Part shown: positions 8,047 to 16,790 of the stretch, in pieces | Position numbering within the stretch: position 1 is the stretch's first letter | How the letters are laid out: the number at the start of each line of letters is the position of its first letter | Source of the DNA: JBNLBS01 sp050303415 | GTDB taxonomy: Bacteria; Pseudomonadota; Gammaproteobacteria; Methylococcales; Methylomonadaceae | DNA length: 64,000 bases | Direction of reading: 5' to 3' | Assembly: GCA_050303415.1 (NCBI GenBank) | Contig: JBNLBS010000017.1 | Location: 26,994-90,993, forward strand | Position numbers and translations under genes: made by a program | Notes under the pieces: model-generated | Told to the model about the DNA's origin: nothing | Database searches by the model: none | Seen by the model: only the letters and a program-made list of their open reading frames with translations

Positions 8047-8937
8047 TTATTTGTTAACCAGTATCTTTGTTAAAACGCCAATTTCTTGAAATTTAAGCGC
8101 GGTATCATTGGCTTCATCCAGTGTTTTCTTCGATAGGACAATACTCGGCAGGCTTAGAAAAATTTTCTTTGCCTCTTTAAGAGAGACTTGGGTGATTTTC
8201 CTGACTAATTTGATCGTTGCAATTTTGTCTTTCCCTTCGGAAACAATTTGTACGTCATAGCTGCTGGAATTTGTTTCGCTACTATTATTTTCTGATACCA
8301 AGCGTGATTCTGATTCGCTCATACCTACATCATCTTGTTTTATTATCAGATGACCGGTTATATAGGTTCCGTAAGTTAAATCGTTTGTTTTTTTTCCATT
8401 AAAAGTTACCAAGTCATCGCAACTTCCGTGTCCTCCTGAAAAACGTATATAGACCTCATCGCCATTTCGCATATATAAATCTAAGCCGCCATTGCCTGAT
8501 AAGAGTAGACTGGATGGCCTGTTTATATGTTCATTGGGTCGATCAGCCACATCGGTACTATCTATTCTTAACTCAAAAAGCGGATAAGTTCTATAGTGGG
8601 CTCTATAGTTATGAAGATTAACCATAAAGCGACAATCAGCATTGACGGAATTAGTATTTAATCCTACGCCAACATCAAAGTGATAATAACCGGTTATTGG
8701 GGCAATAAATTTATTACTGTCATTTTTCCAACCGTTTCCAATATTGTAATCCGCAGTAGATGAAATAAAAGGTATGTTTTCACCTGACTGGACAGAGACA
8801 GAGTCGTCCACGTAAGCTTTAAACAGAACGGAACTTTCACTGCCAAATCCAATGACGGGTATTAACAAAAGAAATCCGAATGAGAAAAAACGGCATAGAA
8901 ACCTTAATATATAGGGGTGGTTAAAGTGATTATTCAT
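8047..8937 (-). CDS. secreted C1q-like protein with a ribosomal L7/L12 C-terminal-like domain
   Basis: A 296-residue exported protein with an unusual architecture. Residues 1-32 are a signal peptide. Residues about 36-200 resemble a C1q/TNF-like jelly roll: FKAYVDD at the start, then the core NKFIAPITGYYHFDVGVG and the closing strand GTYITGHLII. A Ser/Glu/Asn-rich linker (about 201-225) leads to residues 227-296, which closely follow the L7/L12 C-terminal domain, including KIATIKLVRKIT and VSLKEAKKI. The start at 8937 has GGAGGG five bases upstream; two earlier in-frame starts lack a site. The gene stands alone. Function is unknown: C1q-like domains usually trimerise and bind ligands, and the L7/L12 fold here would be extracytoplasmic. 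Confidence 0.75.
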   Translation of the reverse strand: MNNHFNHPYILRFLCRFFSFGFLLLIPVIGFGSESSVLFKAYVDDSVSVQSGENIPFISSTADYNIGNGWKNDSNKFIAPITGYYHFDVGVGLNTNSVNADCRFMVNLHNYRAHYRTYPLFELRIDSTDVADRPNEHINRPSSLLLSGNGGLDLYMRNGDEVYIRFSGGHGSCDDLVTFNGKKTNDLTYGTYITGHLIIKQDDVGMSESESRLVSENNSSETNSSSYDVQIVSEGKDKIATIKLVRKITQVSLKEAKKIFLSLPSIVLSKKTLDEANDTALKFQEIGVLTKILVNK

Positions 8938-9217
8938 AAAGCCCTCCATCAAAGACTTAGATATTATGGCTGCTTAAGGTATTTCATATCCAGAAGAGTC
9001 AGAACTGAATGATTTTTTATGTTAATGCTGTTAAGTATAGTTCAATGATTTCTATTCAGAAATAGTTGAGTTATTGGGGGAAGGCAATATCAGGTAACGA
9101 CTATCTTCTACTGTTGATGGTTTAGGTTATTGGCTTAAGATCATCCGGCCTCTGATTCTCTAGCGTTTTAAATTCAGATCAGGTATTCAGGAAAAGCATT
9201 TGGATATCATGATTTAA

Positions 9218-9471
9218 TTTCAATACTTCCAGCATAAGAAAAAAAAAGAAATAGAGAACTATCTGGATTTTCCTGCTTTAGTTGTTAATACAGAAGCCCG
9301 GTTTGACAGTGATAAACTGCTGCAGTTTGTGTGTTACCTTGTTTTCAATGTGAATAAGCTTTCCTCGATAGGCAATTCATCCAGATCGTTTTTGCCGTCA
9401 GTGTTAGAGACAAAGATGTTGGAATAGCCAAGTTGGAGTATGTGTCTGGTAAATTTATTAAATCAAAGTAA
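9218..9471 (+). pseudogene. possible decayed coding remnant
   Basis: Two adjoining frames without start codons read like protein. One (9218-9428) contains KEIENYLDFPALVV and DSDKLLQFV; the other, shifted, ends at TAA 9469 with QIVFAVSVRDKDVGIAKLEY. A frameshift near 9350 would join them into one C-terminal fragment. No family was recognised. The surrounding 8953-9620 stretch otherwise holds no gene I can support, so this may be a gene in decay. Confidence 0.3.
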
Positions 9472-9620
9472 GTAAAACCCAAAAGCGGTGTTAACTGGAC
9501 TGGGGTTGGCAATTGATGAGGAAATTATCACTCGGCATGGTGATAATACAGGGACGGAAAATAACCCAGAGAGAGGTGTCGAGCTTACGTTGTTATTCCT
9601 CGTTAATTTTATATCAATTA

Positions 9621-9860
9621 TTAAGCGGTACTTGCTAAACTGTACAGCCGATACCATTCCTCATCCAGGTTGTTGTCCGGTAAACTTTCATTGGCGCGGG
9701 TATACCAATATTCGGCATTGCCCAAATCACCCTCGACCCTGTGTAAGTAACCGTGAATCTGACAGGCAAGCGGATCGGAATATGTTTGAACCAGTTGATG
9801 TGCTTCATCCCAGTATCCATCCTTGGCTTTATTTAATACTTCAATATAATTTAACGCCAT
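9621..9860 (-). CDS. small conserved protein, TPR-like helical repeat
   Basis: A 79-residue soluble protein made of paired helices: YIEVLNKAKDGYWDEAHQL, then ACQIHGYLHRVEGDLGNA and a tail with WYTRANES and EWYRLYSL. The pattern of W, A, G and Y resembles one and a half tetratricopeptide units. It has no signal peptide or metal motif. It stands between SirB2 and the decayed region, on the same strand as lexA and SirB2. Similar short proteins occur in many Proteobacteria with no known role. Confidence 0.7.
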   Translation of the reverse strand: MALNYIEVLNKAKDGYWDEAHQLVQTYSDPLACQIHGYLHRVEGDLGNAEYWYTRANESLPDNNLDEEWYRLYSLASTA

Positions 9861-9945
9861 TTTGATTTCTCCGGTTTTAATGCGTTGACCCGTGAGACTT
9901 TAACGGGGGCTTTTCTTCAAAAGCCAAACGGCAACACAGGCTGAT

Positions 9946-10305
9946 TTAGAAAATCAGTACTTGCTTGCTCACTGCCACCGCAGCTATATAAGCAAAACAA
10001 ATTAATACTCCGGCAAAAGCCAACCAGCGGGCTTTGTTTTGACAACGCATAAAGATAATGCCGAAGCCTATATAACCGAATAAAGCGGTGATTTTTGCAA
10101 TAATCCAGCCGTAGTTTCCGTCTAACCAATTGCCTTGGATAACCAATGAAATGCCGCTGATTAACAATAAGGTATCGATAATATGCGGTGTTATTTTAAG
10201 CCATTTATGGCTTAATAATTCCGGTTTAAATTCGCTCATGAAGGCTCGGGCAATAAATCCGGATATGGCCAGGATAACAAAGGTCAAGTGTAGGTATTTG
10301 ATCAT
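9946..10305 (-). CDS. SirB2 family inner-membrane protein
   Basis: A 119-residue protein with four hydrophobic helices and the SirB2 pattern: KYLHLTFVILAISGFIAR at the N-terminus, KITPHIIDTLLLISGI in the second helix, and WIIAKITALFGYIGFG in the third. SirB2 proteins are widespread in Gammaproteobacteria and their biochemical role is not established. The gene stands about 85 bases before the 79-residue TPR-like gene and more than 260 bases after the small lexA-linked gene, so it probably has its own promoter. Confidence 0.85.
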   Translation of the reverse strand: MIKYLHLTFVILAISGFIARAFMSEFKPELLSHKWLKITPHIIDTLLLISGISLVIQGNWLDGNYGWIIAKITALFGYIGFGIIFMRCQNKARWLAFAGVLICFAYIAAVAVSKQVLIF

Positions 10306-10568
10306 GTATTGGGCAATTCTATCGCAATAGTTTGCTATAGGTTACCGCTGTACGGGTGCTTTCTCAAGTAATCAGTTTTACAGGCGGTCGGTTTTAACCC
10401 GGAAATTTCATGATATCGGTGATTAAATCCCTTGTATTTATATGATTCAGGAATTTATGGTACGTTCGATAATCCAGTTTGTACTCGAATGGTTTTCAGA
10501 ATCTCCATTTATCTCATGAATTATCCGGGATAAACCGCCTTTAGCTTTCTTCTCCATAAGTAGAATTA

Positions 10569-10721
10569 TTACCAGTTTAGTCCAATCATAATAAAGACGG
10601 TAATAATGCCGAACGTGACAATGTCCTGGGAGATTTCATCCCAGTTGAGTCTTTTGTGATCTTGCATCAGATCTTCAATCCGGTTGTGAACTTGGTCTTG
10701 CATATGTATACGTGTCATCAT
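10569..10721 (-). CDS. small membrane protein downstream of lexA (50 aa)
   Basis: A 50-residue open frame that starts 14 bases after the lexA stop, with GAGGA seven bases before its ATG (a second ATG follows immediately). The N-terminal 33 residues are charged and helical (MQDQVHNRIEDLMQDH, then KRLNWDEISQD); residues 34-50 form one hydrophobic helix rich in I, V and F that ends NW. Its place in the lexA unit implies DNA-damage control. It is not SulA-like in sequence. A damage-induced membrane peptide or division modulator is possible, but this is inference from position and shape. Confidence 0.65.
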   Translation of the reverse strand: MMTRIHMQDQVHNRIEDLMQDHKRLNWDEISQDIVTFGIITVFIMIGLNW

Positions 10722-10735
10722 GGTTTTGTCCTCGG

Positions 10736-11362
10736 TTAGTGTTTATAACTGCGCATTTGACCAACCAATACACCTTGAATTTCAACTTGCTGGGGTTTGA
10801 AACGCATGGCTTGCATGTTCTGGTTGGCTGGAATTAATACCGTTTCGTGCGGATATTGCTCGATATACTTAAGTGTGGCTTCGGTTTTATCAATCAGGGC
10901 GACGACAATTTCACCATTGCGGGCATGACTGCGTTGCTCAATAATGACCCAATCTCCATCATAAATGCCATCGTCTATCATTGAATCGCCTTTAACTTGC
11001 AGGATATAGCAGGGCTGTTCGGTTTGTAGCTGTTCGGGTACCTGCATATAGCTAATGGTTTCAATTGCCTCAATGGGACGGCCGGCGGCAATTTGCCCGA
11101 CAAAAGGAAGGCCTGTTTCCGAACCGTCTTCCGACATCGACGGAAGATTTTTTAGCCGAACCCCCCGTTGTTTTCTATTGAGCGGTTCGACCAAACCTGA
11201 TTCAATAAGTCCTTGAATATGTTTATGCAGTGAACCGCGAGATTTTAGCCCCATTGCCAGACATAATTCATCCAAAGTAGGTGGGTGATCAAACATTTCC
11301 TGATTGTTTAACAGAAAATCGAACACTTCCTGTTGTTTTCTTGTTAGATTGGATTTTTTCAA
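10736..11362 (-). CDS. lexA: LexA repressor (SOS regulator, S24 autoprotease)
   Basis: A 208-residue LexA. The N-terminal winged helix (1-72) begins LTRKQQEVFDFL and has the recognition segment SRGSLHKHIQGL, quite unlike the Escherichia coli helix. The C-terminal protease shows the self-cleavage bond A93-G94 (QIAAGRP), nucleophile S127 (KGDSM) and base K165 (EATLKY). It represses SOS genes until RecA triggers cleavage. The start is TTG at 11362 with GGAG upstream. A GAAC-N7-GAAC element stands about 40 bases upstream, the type known from Alphaproteobacteria, and no CTGT-N8-ACAG box is visible. A 50-residue membrane protein follows in the same unit. Confidence 0.95.
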   Translation of the reverse strand: MKKSNLTRKQQEVFDFLLNNQEMFDHPPTLDELCLAMGLKSRGSLHKHIQGLIESGLVEPLNRKQRGVRLKNLPSMSEDGSETGLPFVGQIAAGRPIEAIETISYMQVPEQLQTEQPCYILQVKGDSMIDDGIYDGDWVIIEQRSHARNGEIVVALIDKTEATLKYIEQYPHETVLIPANQNMQAMRFKPQQVEIQGVLVGQMRSYKH

Positions 11363-11400
11363 CTTATGTTCTCCATTGGTTTTGTTTAATAGTAGATAAA

Positions 11401-11415
11401 GAACGAAAAGAGAAC
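11401..11415. promoter_or_regulatory. candidate LexA box, direct-repeat type
   Basis: GAAC at 11401-11404 and GAAC at 11412-11415 are exactly seven bases apart, upstream of lexA. This matches the GAAC-N7-GAAC (GTTC-N7-GTTC) direct-repeat operator described for alphaproteobacterial LexA. A weaker copy, GTTC-N7-GTTT, covers 11368-11382 just before the start codon. The canonical gammaproteobacterial palindrome is absent between 11363 and 11510. Confidence 0.45.
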
Positions 11416-11510
11416 AAGTATTTTGATTGATTTTTTTATTTTTTTCTTGTGTTTTCTTTTTAATATATTGTTTTTAATGGTAATTTAATATTTTTAATTA
11501 TGAGTGAAAA

Positions 11511-12680
11511 ATGGCAATAGAGAACGGAATTAGACAGATTTGTGATGAAATACGACTTTGGCGACAACATTTTCATCGCCATCCTGAAACGGCTTATGAA
11601 GAAACGGGAACAGCACAATTTATTGCTGATAAATTAACCGAATTTGGTCTTCAGGTTCATCAGGGGATGGCGGTCACGGGCGTGGTCGGTTGTTTATCGG
11701 CAGGCAATAGTCAACGCAAAATTGCATTACGTGCAGATATGGATGCCTTATTTATTCAAGAGCAGAATCAACTGGAGTATAAGTCAGTTCATGATGGAAA
11801 AATGCATGCCTGTGGTCATGATGGTCATTGTGCCATGTTGCTGGGAGCGGCAAAATATTTAGCTGGAAATTCCAATTTTGACGGTACGGTTTATTTTATT
11901 TTTCAGCCTGCAGAGGAGGCTCGAGCCGGTGCCGAGAAAATGATTGCCGAGGGTTTGTTTGAGCTGTTTCCGGTAGATATGGTTTTTGGCCTGCATAATT
12001 TTCCTGATGTGCCGACCGGACATTTTGCCGTTAAAGCGGGTGCCTTGATGGCCTCCTTTGATTGTTTCGAAATTACACTGAAAGGTAAGGCCAGTCATGC
12101 AGCAATGCCGCACTTGGGTAATGATGCCGTGGTTGCGGCGGCTCAAATAATAACTGCATTGCAGACTATTGTGAGTCGAAATGTTGACCCGGCAGATTCG
12201 GCAGTGGTGACTGTTACCCAAATTCATGGCGGCCATACCTGGAATGCAATTCCTGAAACAGTGGTTATCAGAGGCACCTTCCGCTGTTTTAATGCAGCAG
12301 TACAAACCCTGATAAAAAAAAGAATTGAACAGATCGCGCAATCCATTGCCCAAGGTTTTTCCATTTTAGCTGAACTGGCTTTTAACCCTGAAAACCCAGG
12401 TTACCCGGTCACCGTTAATAGTCAAAAAGCAACTGAAATTGCGATTAAGGCGGCGACGGCTGTGGTGGGCAGTGAATGTGTAGATTTACAGCCAACCCCA
12501 AGTATGGGCTCGGAAGACTTTGCCTTTATGTTGCAGGAAAAACCGGGTTGTTATGTTTGGCTGGGTAACGGTTCATCAGAGGGCGGTTGTTTGTTGCACA
12601 ACCCGAATTATGACTTTAATGACGATATTTTACCGGCAGGGGTGGCTTATTGGGTTGAGCTGGTCAGAACGTGCCTCTAA
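11511..12680 (+). CDS. M20D family amidohydrolase (hippurate hydrolase/N-acyl amino acid deacylase type)
   Basis: A 389-residue cytoplasmic metallopeptidase-like hydrolase. The metal site is clear: CGHDGH at 101-106, with C101 and H103 as usual ligands, the EE pair at 135-136 in FQPAEEARAGA, and a late histidine in GCLLHNPNYDF. The insert domain contains GKASHAAMPHLG, the dimerisation lid of M20D enzymes. Members cleave N-acyl or aromatic amides such as hippurate, indoleacetyl or acetyl amino acids; the true substrate cannot be read. It is transcribed away from lexA through a 148-base AT-rich region, and ribA converges from the other side. Confidence 0.9.
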   Translation: MAIENGIRQICDEIRLWRQHFHRHPETAYEETGTAQFIADKLTEFGLQVHQGMAVTGVVGCLSAGNSQRKIALRADMDALFIQEQNQLEYKSVHDGKMHACGHDGHCAMLLGAAKYLAGNSNFDGTVYFIFQPAEEARAGAEKMIAEGLFELFPVDMVFGLHNFPDVPTGHFAVKAGALMASFDCFEITLKGKASHAAMPHLGNDAVVAAAQIITALQTIVSRNVDPADSAVVTVTQIHGGHTWNAIPETVVIRGTFRCFNAAVQTLIKKRIEQIAQSIAQGFSILAELAFNPENPGYPVTVNSQKATEIAIKAATAVVGSECVDLQPTPSMGSEDFAFMLQEKPGCYVWLGNGSSEGGCLLHNPNYDFNDDILPAGVAYWVELVRTCL

Positions 12681-12693
12681 CGCTGATTTATAA

Positions 12694-13302
12694 TTAGTCA
12701 GTTTTTAGTTTGGAAAACATATGGCGCATTTTTTCCGCCTTGGTTTTTAAATAAGCCCTATTGTCATTATGCAAATCCGATTCAATCGGAATTCGACCGG
12801 AGACATTAATACCCAGTCGTTGCAGTTCTTCAATTTTTTTAGGATTATTGGTAATAAGTTTGATGGATTTGATGTTAAGGCTCTTCAGCATCAGTGCCGC
12901 CACATCATATTCACGTTCATCTGCTTTATGTCCCAGGTGAATATTGGCATCGACGGTATCCATCCCTTCATCCTGCAGGTTGTAAGCCTGCAGTTTTTTT
13001 AACAGTCCGATCCCTCGGCCTTCCTGGCGCAAGTAGATTAAAACACCTTTGCCGGCATCATTAATCAGTTTGAGGGCCATATCCAATTGTTCGCCGCAAT
13101 CACAGCGTCTGGAGCCTAAGACATCACCAGTAAAACATTCGGAATGCATGCGTACCGGAACATCGTCCTGAGCACTAACATCACCTTTAACAAAAGCAAT
13201 ATGCTCTTTATCATCAATATTGTTGCTGTAGTAATGCAATATAAACTCGCCGTGTTCTGTCGGGATGCGAGTTTGTACCAAGTCTTTAAGTTCTGCTTTC
13301 AC
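12694..13302 (-). CDS. ribA: GTP cyclohydrolase II
   Basis: A 202-residue stand-alone GTP cyclohydrolase II, the first enzyme of riboflavin synthesis: GTP to 2,5-diamino-6-ribosylamino-4-pyrimidinone 5'-phosphate, with formate and pyrophosphate released. The zinc ligands C56, C67 and C69 (HSECFTGD and GSRRCDCG) match E. coli C54, C65 and C67. The YLRQEGRGIGL active-site segment is at 90-100, and the substrate tail NNPKKIEEL is later. The length is normal for RibA without a RibB fusion. It is a single gene facing the M20 hydrolase. Flavin supply also feeds BluB at 41361, which breaks down FMN. Confidence 0.96.
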   Translation of the reverse strand: MKAELKDLVQTRIPTEHGEFILHYYSNNIDDKEHIAFVKGDVSAQDDVPVRMHSECFTGDVLGSRRCDCGEQLDMALKLINDAGKGVLIYLRQEGRGIGLLKKLQAYNLQDEGMDTVDANIHLGHKADEREYDVAALMLKSLNIKSIKLITNNPKKIEELQRLGINVSGRIPIESDLHNDNRAYLKTKAEKMRHMFSKLKTD

Positions 13303-13481
13303 GTAAATGGGTCGATTAGAAAAGTGTGGCGTATTTTACCAATTCATGGGAATTAAGACTAAAAACTTTTAATAAAGTTTGTCCGAATAGTTTTTTAGCC
13401 GCTGTTTTTGTATCAAAAGGGGCATCTTGCTATGCTTAACAGTAATTTGTTATTTAGGCGTTGAGCCAAGAGTAGTGGACA

Positions 13482-13979
13482 ATGAATTTACGTCGCTTTA
13501 TATGGAATTGCCGTTGGCTGACTGATGAACAGAGGATCAGGTGGTATCCGGCTTTTTGGTTGATGAATATCAAGGTGTTGTCGCTTTCACCCTGTTGGCG
13601 GGAAGTGACCGTTTTATTGCCGCATAGCTGGATTGCAACTAACACCGGTGGTAGTCTGTTTGGTGGTTTTCAGGCCAATTTGGCTGATCCGATTGCCGCG
13701 ATGGCTTGTTTAAAAGTATTTCCCGGTTATTCGGTCTGGACGCGCTCATTACACCTGGATTTTAAGGACGAAGGCAGGACGGATCTGGAGTTGCGTTTTA
13801 AAATGCTGCCGGAACAGGAACAACAGATCAGGCAGGATTTAGAGAACAAAGGACGGAGTACACCTTGTTTTGAATACGGCTATTATCTAAATAATGGACA
13901 TTTATGTACTAAAGTAAAAGCAACTATTGCTATCCGCCCGTTGGGATACAAAAAACATTATAGAATACAACAGCAATAG
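13482..13979 (+). CDS. DUF4442 hot-dog fold protein
   Basis: A 165-residue protein of the DUF4442/PaaI-like hot-dog thioesterase clan. The pattern WYPAFWLMNIKVLSLSP, then LPHSWIATNTGGSLFGGF, and DPIAAMACLKVF is characteristic of DUF4442; the usual catalytic acid of acyl-CoA thioesterases is not evident. The C-terminus has a short basic tail. It is transcribed toward the UPF0182 gene, 74 bases away, and could share its promoter region upstream at 13303-13481. A role in acyl-CoA or acyl-ACP hydrolysis is suggested by fold only. Confidence 0.85.
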   Translation: MNLRRFIWNCRWLTDEQRIRWYPAFWLMNIKVLSLSPCWREVTVLLPHSWIATNTGGSLFGGFQANLADPIAAMACLKVFPGYSVWTRSLHLDFKDEGRTDLELRFKMLPEQEQQIRQDLENKGRSTPCFEYGYYLNNGHLCTKVKATIAIRPLGYKKHYRIQQQ

Positions 13980-14053
13980 TAACGCTATATATCGTAGAGT
14001 GATAGAATGGGCCGGATTGACCGAGCACTATTTCTTATATAGAAGAGGAAACT

Positions 14054-16720
14054 ATGCGGAACTGGAAGCTTTTATCTGCAGCATTGGGGGCGACACTGGT
14101 TGTCGCGGGTATTATTTATGTTGCATTTTATTTTATCTTTCTCGACCTGTTTGTAGATCTGTGGTGGTTCCGGTCGTTAGAATATGAAGCTTATTTTTGG
14201 TTAAGACTGCTGTACCGGTTTTTCTTTTCCGGCGGCGTTACGATCTTGTTTTTTGCTATTTTCTTTTTTCATTTTTGGATAGCTTCCCGCTATCTTGGTC
14301 TGAATCCGCCCGATGAAGTTTTAATCAGCCTGGATAAGCGATTAAAATTTCAGCGTTTTGCTGAAACCTTTATGGATGGTTCGGTCAAAGTTTATACGCC
14401 GTTGTCTTTTATATTAGCGGTCGTTATCGCTATTCCTTTTTACGAGCAGTGGGAGTCATCACTGTTATATTTCTTTGGCAGTGACTCAGGCATAACCGAA
14501 CCTGTTTATGATAACGATGTCAGCTTTTATATGCTGTCTTATCCGGTTTATCAGTTAATTCAGCAGGAGCTGTTAACCACCGCTATTATTCTGTTCTTTT
14601 TGGTGGGCTGCTTGTACTGGCTGGAACATATCTTTGTGCCGAATCAGCGTAAAGAATATCCTTTAGGGGCAAAAATTCACTTATCAGTGTTATTAGCATT
14701 TGTTGTGCTGTTTGTTGTCTGGGGTTTTATGCTGGACAGGTTTTCTTTGCTTTATGTTAATAGTCATGAACCGGTATTTTTTGGCCCCGGTTTTGTTGAA
14801 ATTCGGTATCAATTGCCGTTGATTTGGCTGGCAATTGTTACCTTTATGGCTGTCTCCGTGTCGGCAGGTTTGTTTATTTTCTCCGAACGCCATCGGGTCA
14901 AGATGCCGTTTCTGGTTTCCTTTTTCAGCTTTGTATTGGTATTGGTGCTGCAAAGGGTTGAATCTATCCCGGAATTAATGACCACTTTTATTGTTAAGCC
15001 TAACCCGGTCAAAACGGAAAAGCCGTTTATGCAGCACAATATTGAGGCAACCTGGGATGCGTATGATTTAAACAACATTAAAATTGTTGATTTTAAAGTC
15101 AAGTTGGATGTGGTGGAGGATATTGAAAAGTGGAGTACCCAAAAATATCTGGAAAACATTCCTGTCTGGGATAGAGAATTTTTAACCGATGGCTATATGC
15201 AGTTGCAGGCTATTCGCCCCTATTATCGCTTTCCAGCTGTGGATGAAGACCGGTATTTTTTGCATGGCCATAAACAGCAGGTGAATCTGGCGGCACGGGA
15301 AATGAATATTTCGCGCTTGCCGTTTGAAGCCCAAAACTGGGAAAATACCCATTTACGCTATACCCATGGATATGGTGCAGTAATTACCCCGGCAGCTCAG
15401 GATGCGGATAAGCCAATAATTTGGTATCTGCGTGATTTGAATATGCAATCGGATGTCGGGTTTGATGTCAAACAGCCGGATATTTATTACGGACAGGAAA
15501 AGTATCAATACGCGATAGTGCCAAACAAGCTTGATGTCATGGCGTTGTCGGGCTCAGATCTCGGTGTCAATTCGAAATATACGGGTAAAGGCGGGGTGCC
15601 TATTCCTTCGTTATTTAGAAAACTGTTGTTTGCTTTTTATTTTAAAGACGAAAAAATATTCTTTTCTTTAAATATCTCTAAAGACAGTAAAGTTCTGTTG
15701 CGTAGAAATATCATTGAACGCATTAACAAGCTGACACCCTTTTTACATCTGGATAAAGACCCGTACCTGGTGGTTACTAACGACCGTTTTTACTGGATTC
15801 AGGATGCCTATACCCTATCCAATTGGTACCCTGTCGCTAAACCGGCAGCGGATGATTTTTTAGATGGTAAACATGACTTTAATTACATTCGTAATTCAGT
15901 CAAAGTGGTGGTGGATGCTTATGATGGGGCAACGAGTTTTTATATATCCAATCCAAGTGATCCATTGGTTAAAGCCTATGACCGGGCTTATCCAGGCGTT
16001 TTTAAGTCGCTGGATGAAATGCCGTCGGCATTAAAATCACATTTGCGTTACCCGCGAGATCTGTTTTATATGCAAATGAAGGTGTATGCCAAATATCACC
16101 AAAAAAACCCAGAGCTTTTTTATCAGCAGGCGGAAACCTGGCAGTTTGCCAATGTCCACGGTAAACCGGTATTGCCTTATTACCTGACAATGGATTTTGG
16201 GAACTGCAATGATCGGGAGGAATTTGTCATGATTAACCCGATGACACCGATCAACCGCGATAATTTAAGTATGGTCGGCGTCGCTGGAATTATGGATAAG
16301 AAAACATGCGCTCAAGACTATACGCCGGGTATTACGATTTATAAGTTCTTTAAAGATGTACAGGTTAATGGACCGGCACAGGTGGAAGCTTTGATTGATC
16401 AGGATCCGGAGATTTCAGAACAGTTTACCCTATGGGATCAACACGGTTCACGTATTCAATTCGGTCGGATGATTATTCTGCCGATGGAGAATACCGTTTT
16501 GTATGTACAACCAATTTATATGATTTCGACCAAAACCAAGATTCCCGAGTTAACCCGGGTGATTGTGTCAATTGGTAACGAGGTGGTAATGGATAAAACC
16601 TTATGGGCAGCATTTCAACAGTTGAAAGCAAGGTTTGTTAAAGGGGCTAAGGAAACCAGCTTGTCGGGCACGACAACAGAGGAAACTGCAGAGGATAAGG
16701 CTTTAGATAGTAAGCAGTAA
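14054..16720 (+). CDS. UPF0182 family large membrane protein
   Basis: An 888-residue protein of the UPF0182 (COG1615) family. Seven or so hydrophobic helices fill residues 1-310 (for example at 5-27, 50-75, 110-130, 180-200, 220-240, 265-285 and 295-310); a large extracytoplasmic domain follows (about 320-850) with the family patterns FMQHNIEATWDAYDL and TRVIVSIGNEVVM. GAGGA lies a few bases before the ATG. The family occurs in Actinobacteria, Cyanobacteria and some Proteobacteria; no activity has been proved. It ends 10 bases before a long inverted repeat. Confidence 0.92.
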   Translation: MRNWKLLSAALGATLVVAGIIYVAFYFIFLDLFVDLWWFRSLEYEAYFWLRLLYRFFFSGGVTILFFAIFFFHFWIASRYLGLNPPDEVLISLDKRLKFQRFAETFMDGSVKVYTPLSFILAVVIAIPFYEQWESSLLYFFGSDSGITEPVYDNDVSFYMLSYPVYQLIQQELLTTAIILFFLVGCLYWLEHIFVPNQRKEYPLGAKIHLSVLLAFVVLFVVWGFMLDRFSLLYVNSHEPVFFGPGFVEIRYQLPLIWLAIVTFMAVSVSAGLFIFSERHRVKMPFLVSFFSFVLVLVLQRVESIPELMTTFIVKPNPVKTEKPFMQHNIEATWDAYDLNNIKIVDFKVKLDVVEDIEKWSTQKYLENIPVWDREFLTDGYMQLQAIRPYYRFPAVDEDRYFLHGHKQQVNLAAREMNISRLPFEAQNWENTHLRYTHGYGAVITPAAQDADKPIIWYLRDLNMQSDVGFDVKQPDIYYGQEKYQYAIVPNKLDVMALSGSDLGVNSKYTGKGGVPIPSLFRKLLFAFYFKDEKIFFSLNISKDSKVLLRRNIIERINKLTPFLHLDKDPYLVVTNDRFYWIQDAYTLSNWYPVAKPAADDFLDGKHDFNYIRNSVKVVVDAYDGATSFYISNPSDPLVKAYDRAYPGVFKSLDEMPSALKSHLRYPRDLFYMQMKVYAKYHQKNPELFYQQAETWQFANVHGKPVLPYYLTMDFGNCNDREEFVMINPMTPINRDNLSMVGVAGIMDKKTCAQDYTPGITIYKFFKDVQVNGPAQVEALIDQDPEISEQFTLWDQHGSRIQFGRMIILPMENTVLYVQPIYMISTKTKIPELTRVIVSIGNEVVMDKTLWAAFQQLKARFVKGAKETSLSGTTTEETAEDKALDSKQ

Positions 16721-16729
16721 AAAATAGCA

Positions 16730-16764
16730 TGTCATTTCGATTGAGTAATTCAATCGAAATGACA
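16730..16764. repeat. 15-bp perfect inverted repeat between convergent genes
   Basis: TGTCATTTCGATTGA (16730-16744) and its exact complement (16750-16764) flank a five-base loop. A run of A at 16718-16725 means the minus-strand hairpin is followed after four bases by a T-rich stretch, so it can act as a terminator for the Rsd gene. The clean, long stem also resembles a dispersed palindromic repeat. Confidence 0.75.
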
Positions 16765-16790
16765 AAAGCCTTTAATTCACTCTTAACTGC

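Noticed and set aside
9488..9865. A 125-residue plus-strand frame over the TPR-like gene
   Set aside because: It is the shadow of the minus-strand gene at 9621-9860 and has a composition unlike real proteins here.
10447..10557. A 36-residue minus-strand frame after the lexA-linked small gene
   Set aside because: There is no ribosome site and no protein feature; likely chance.
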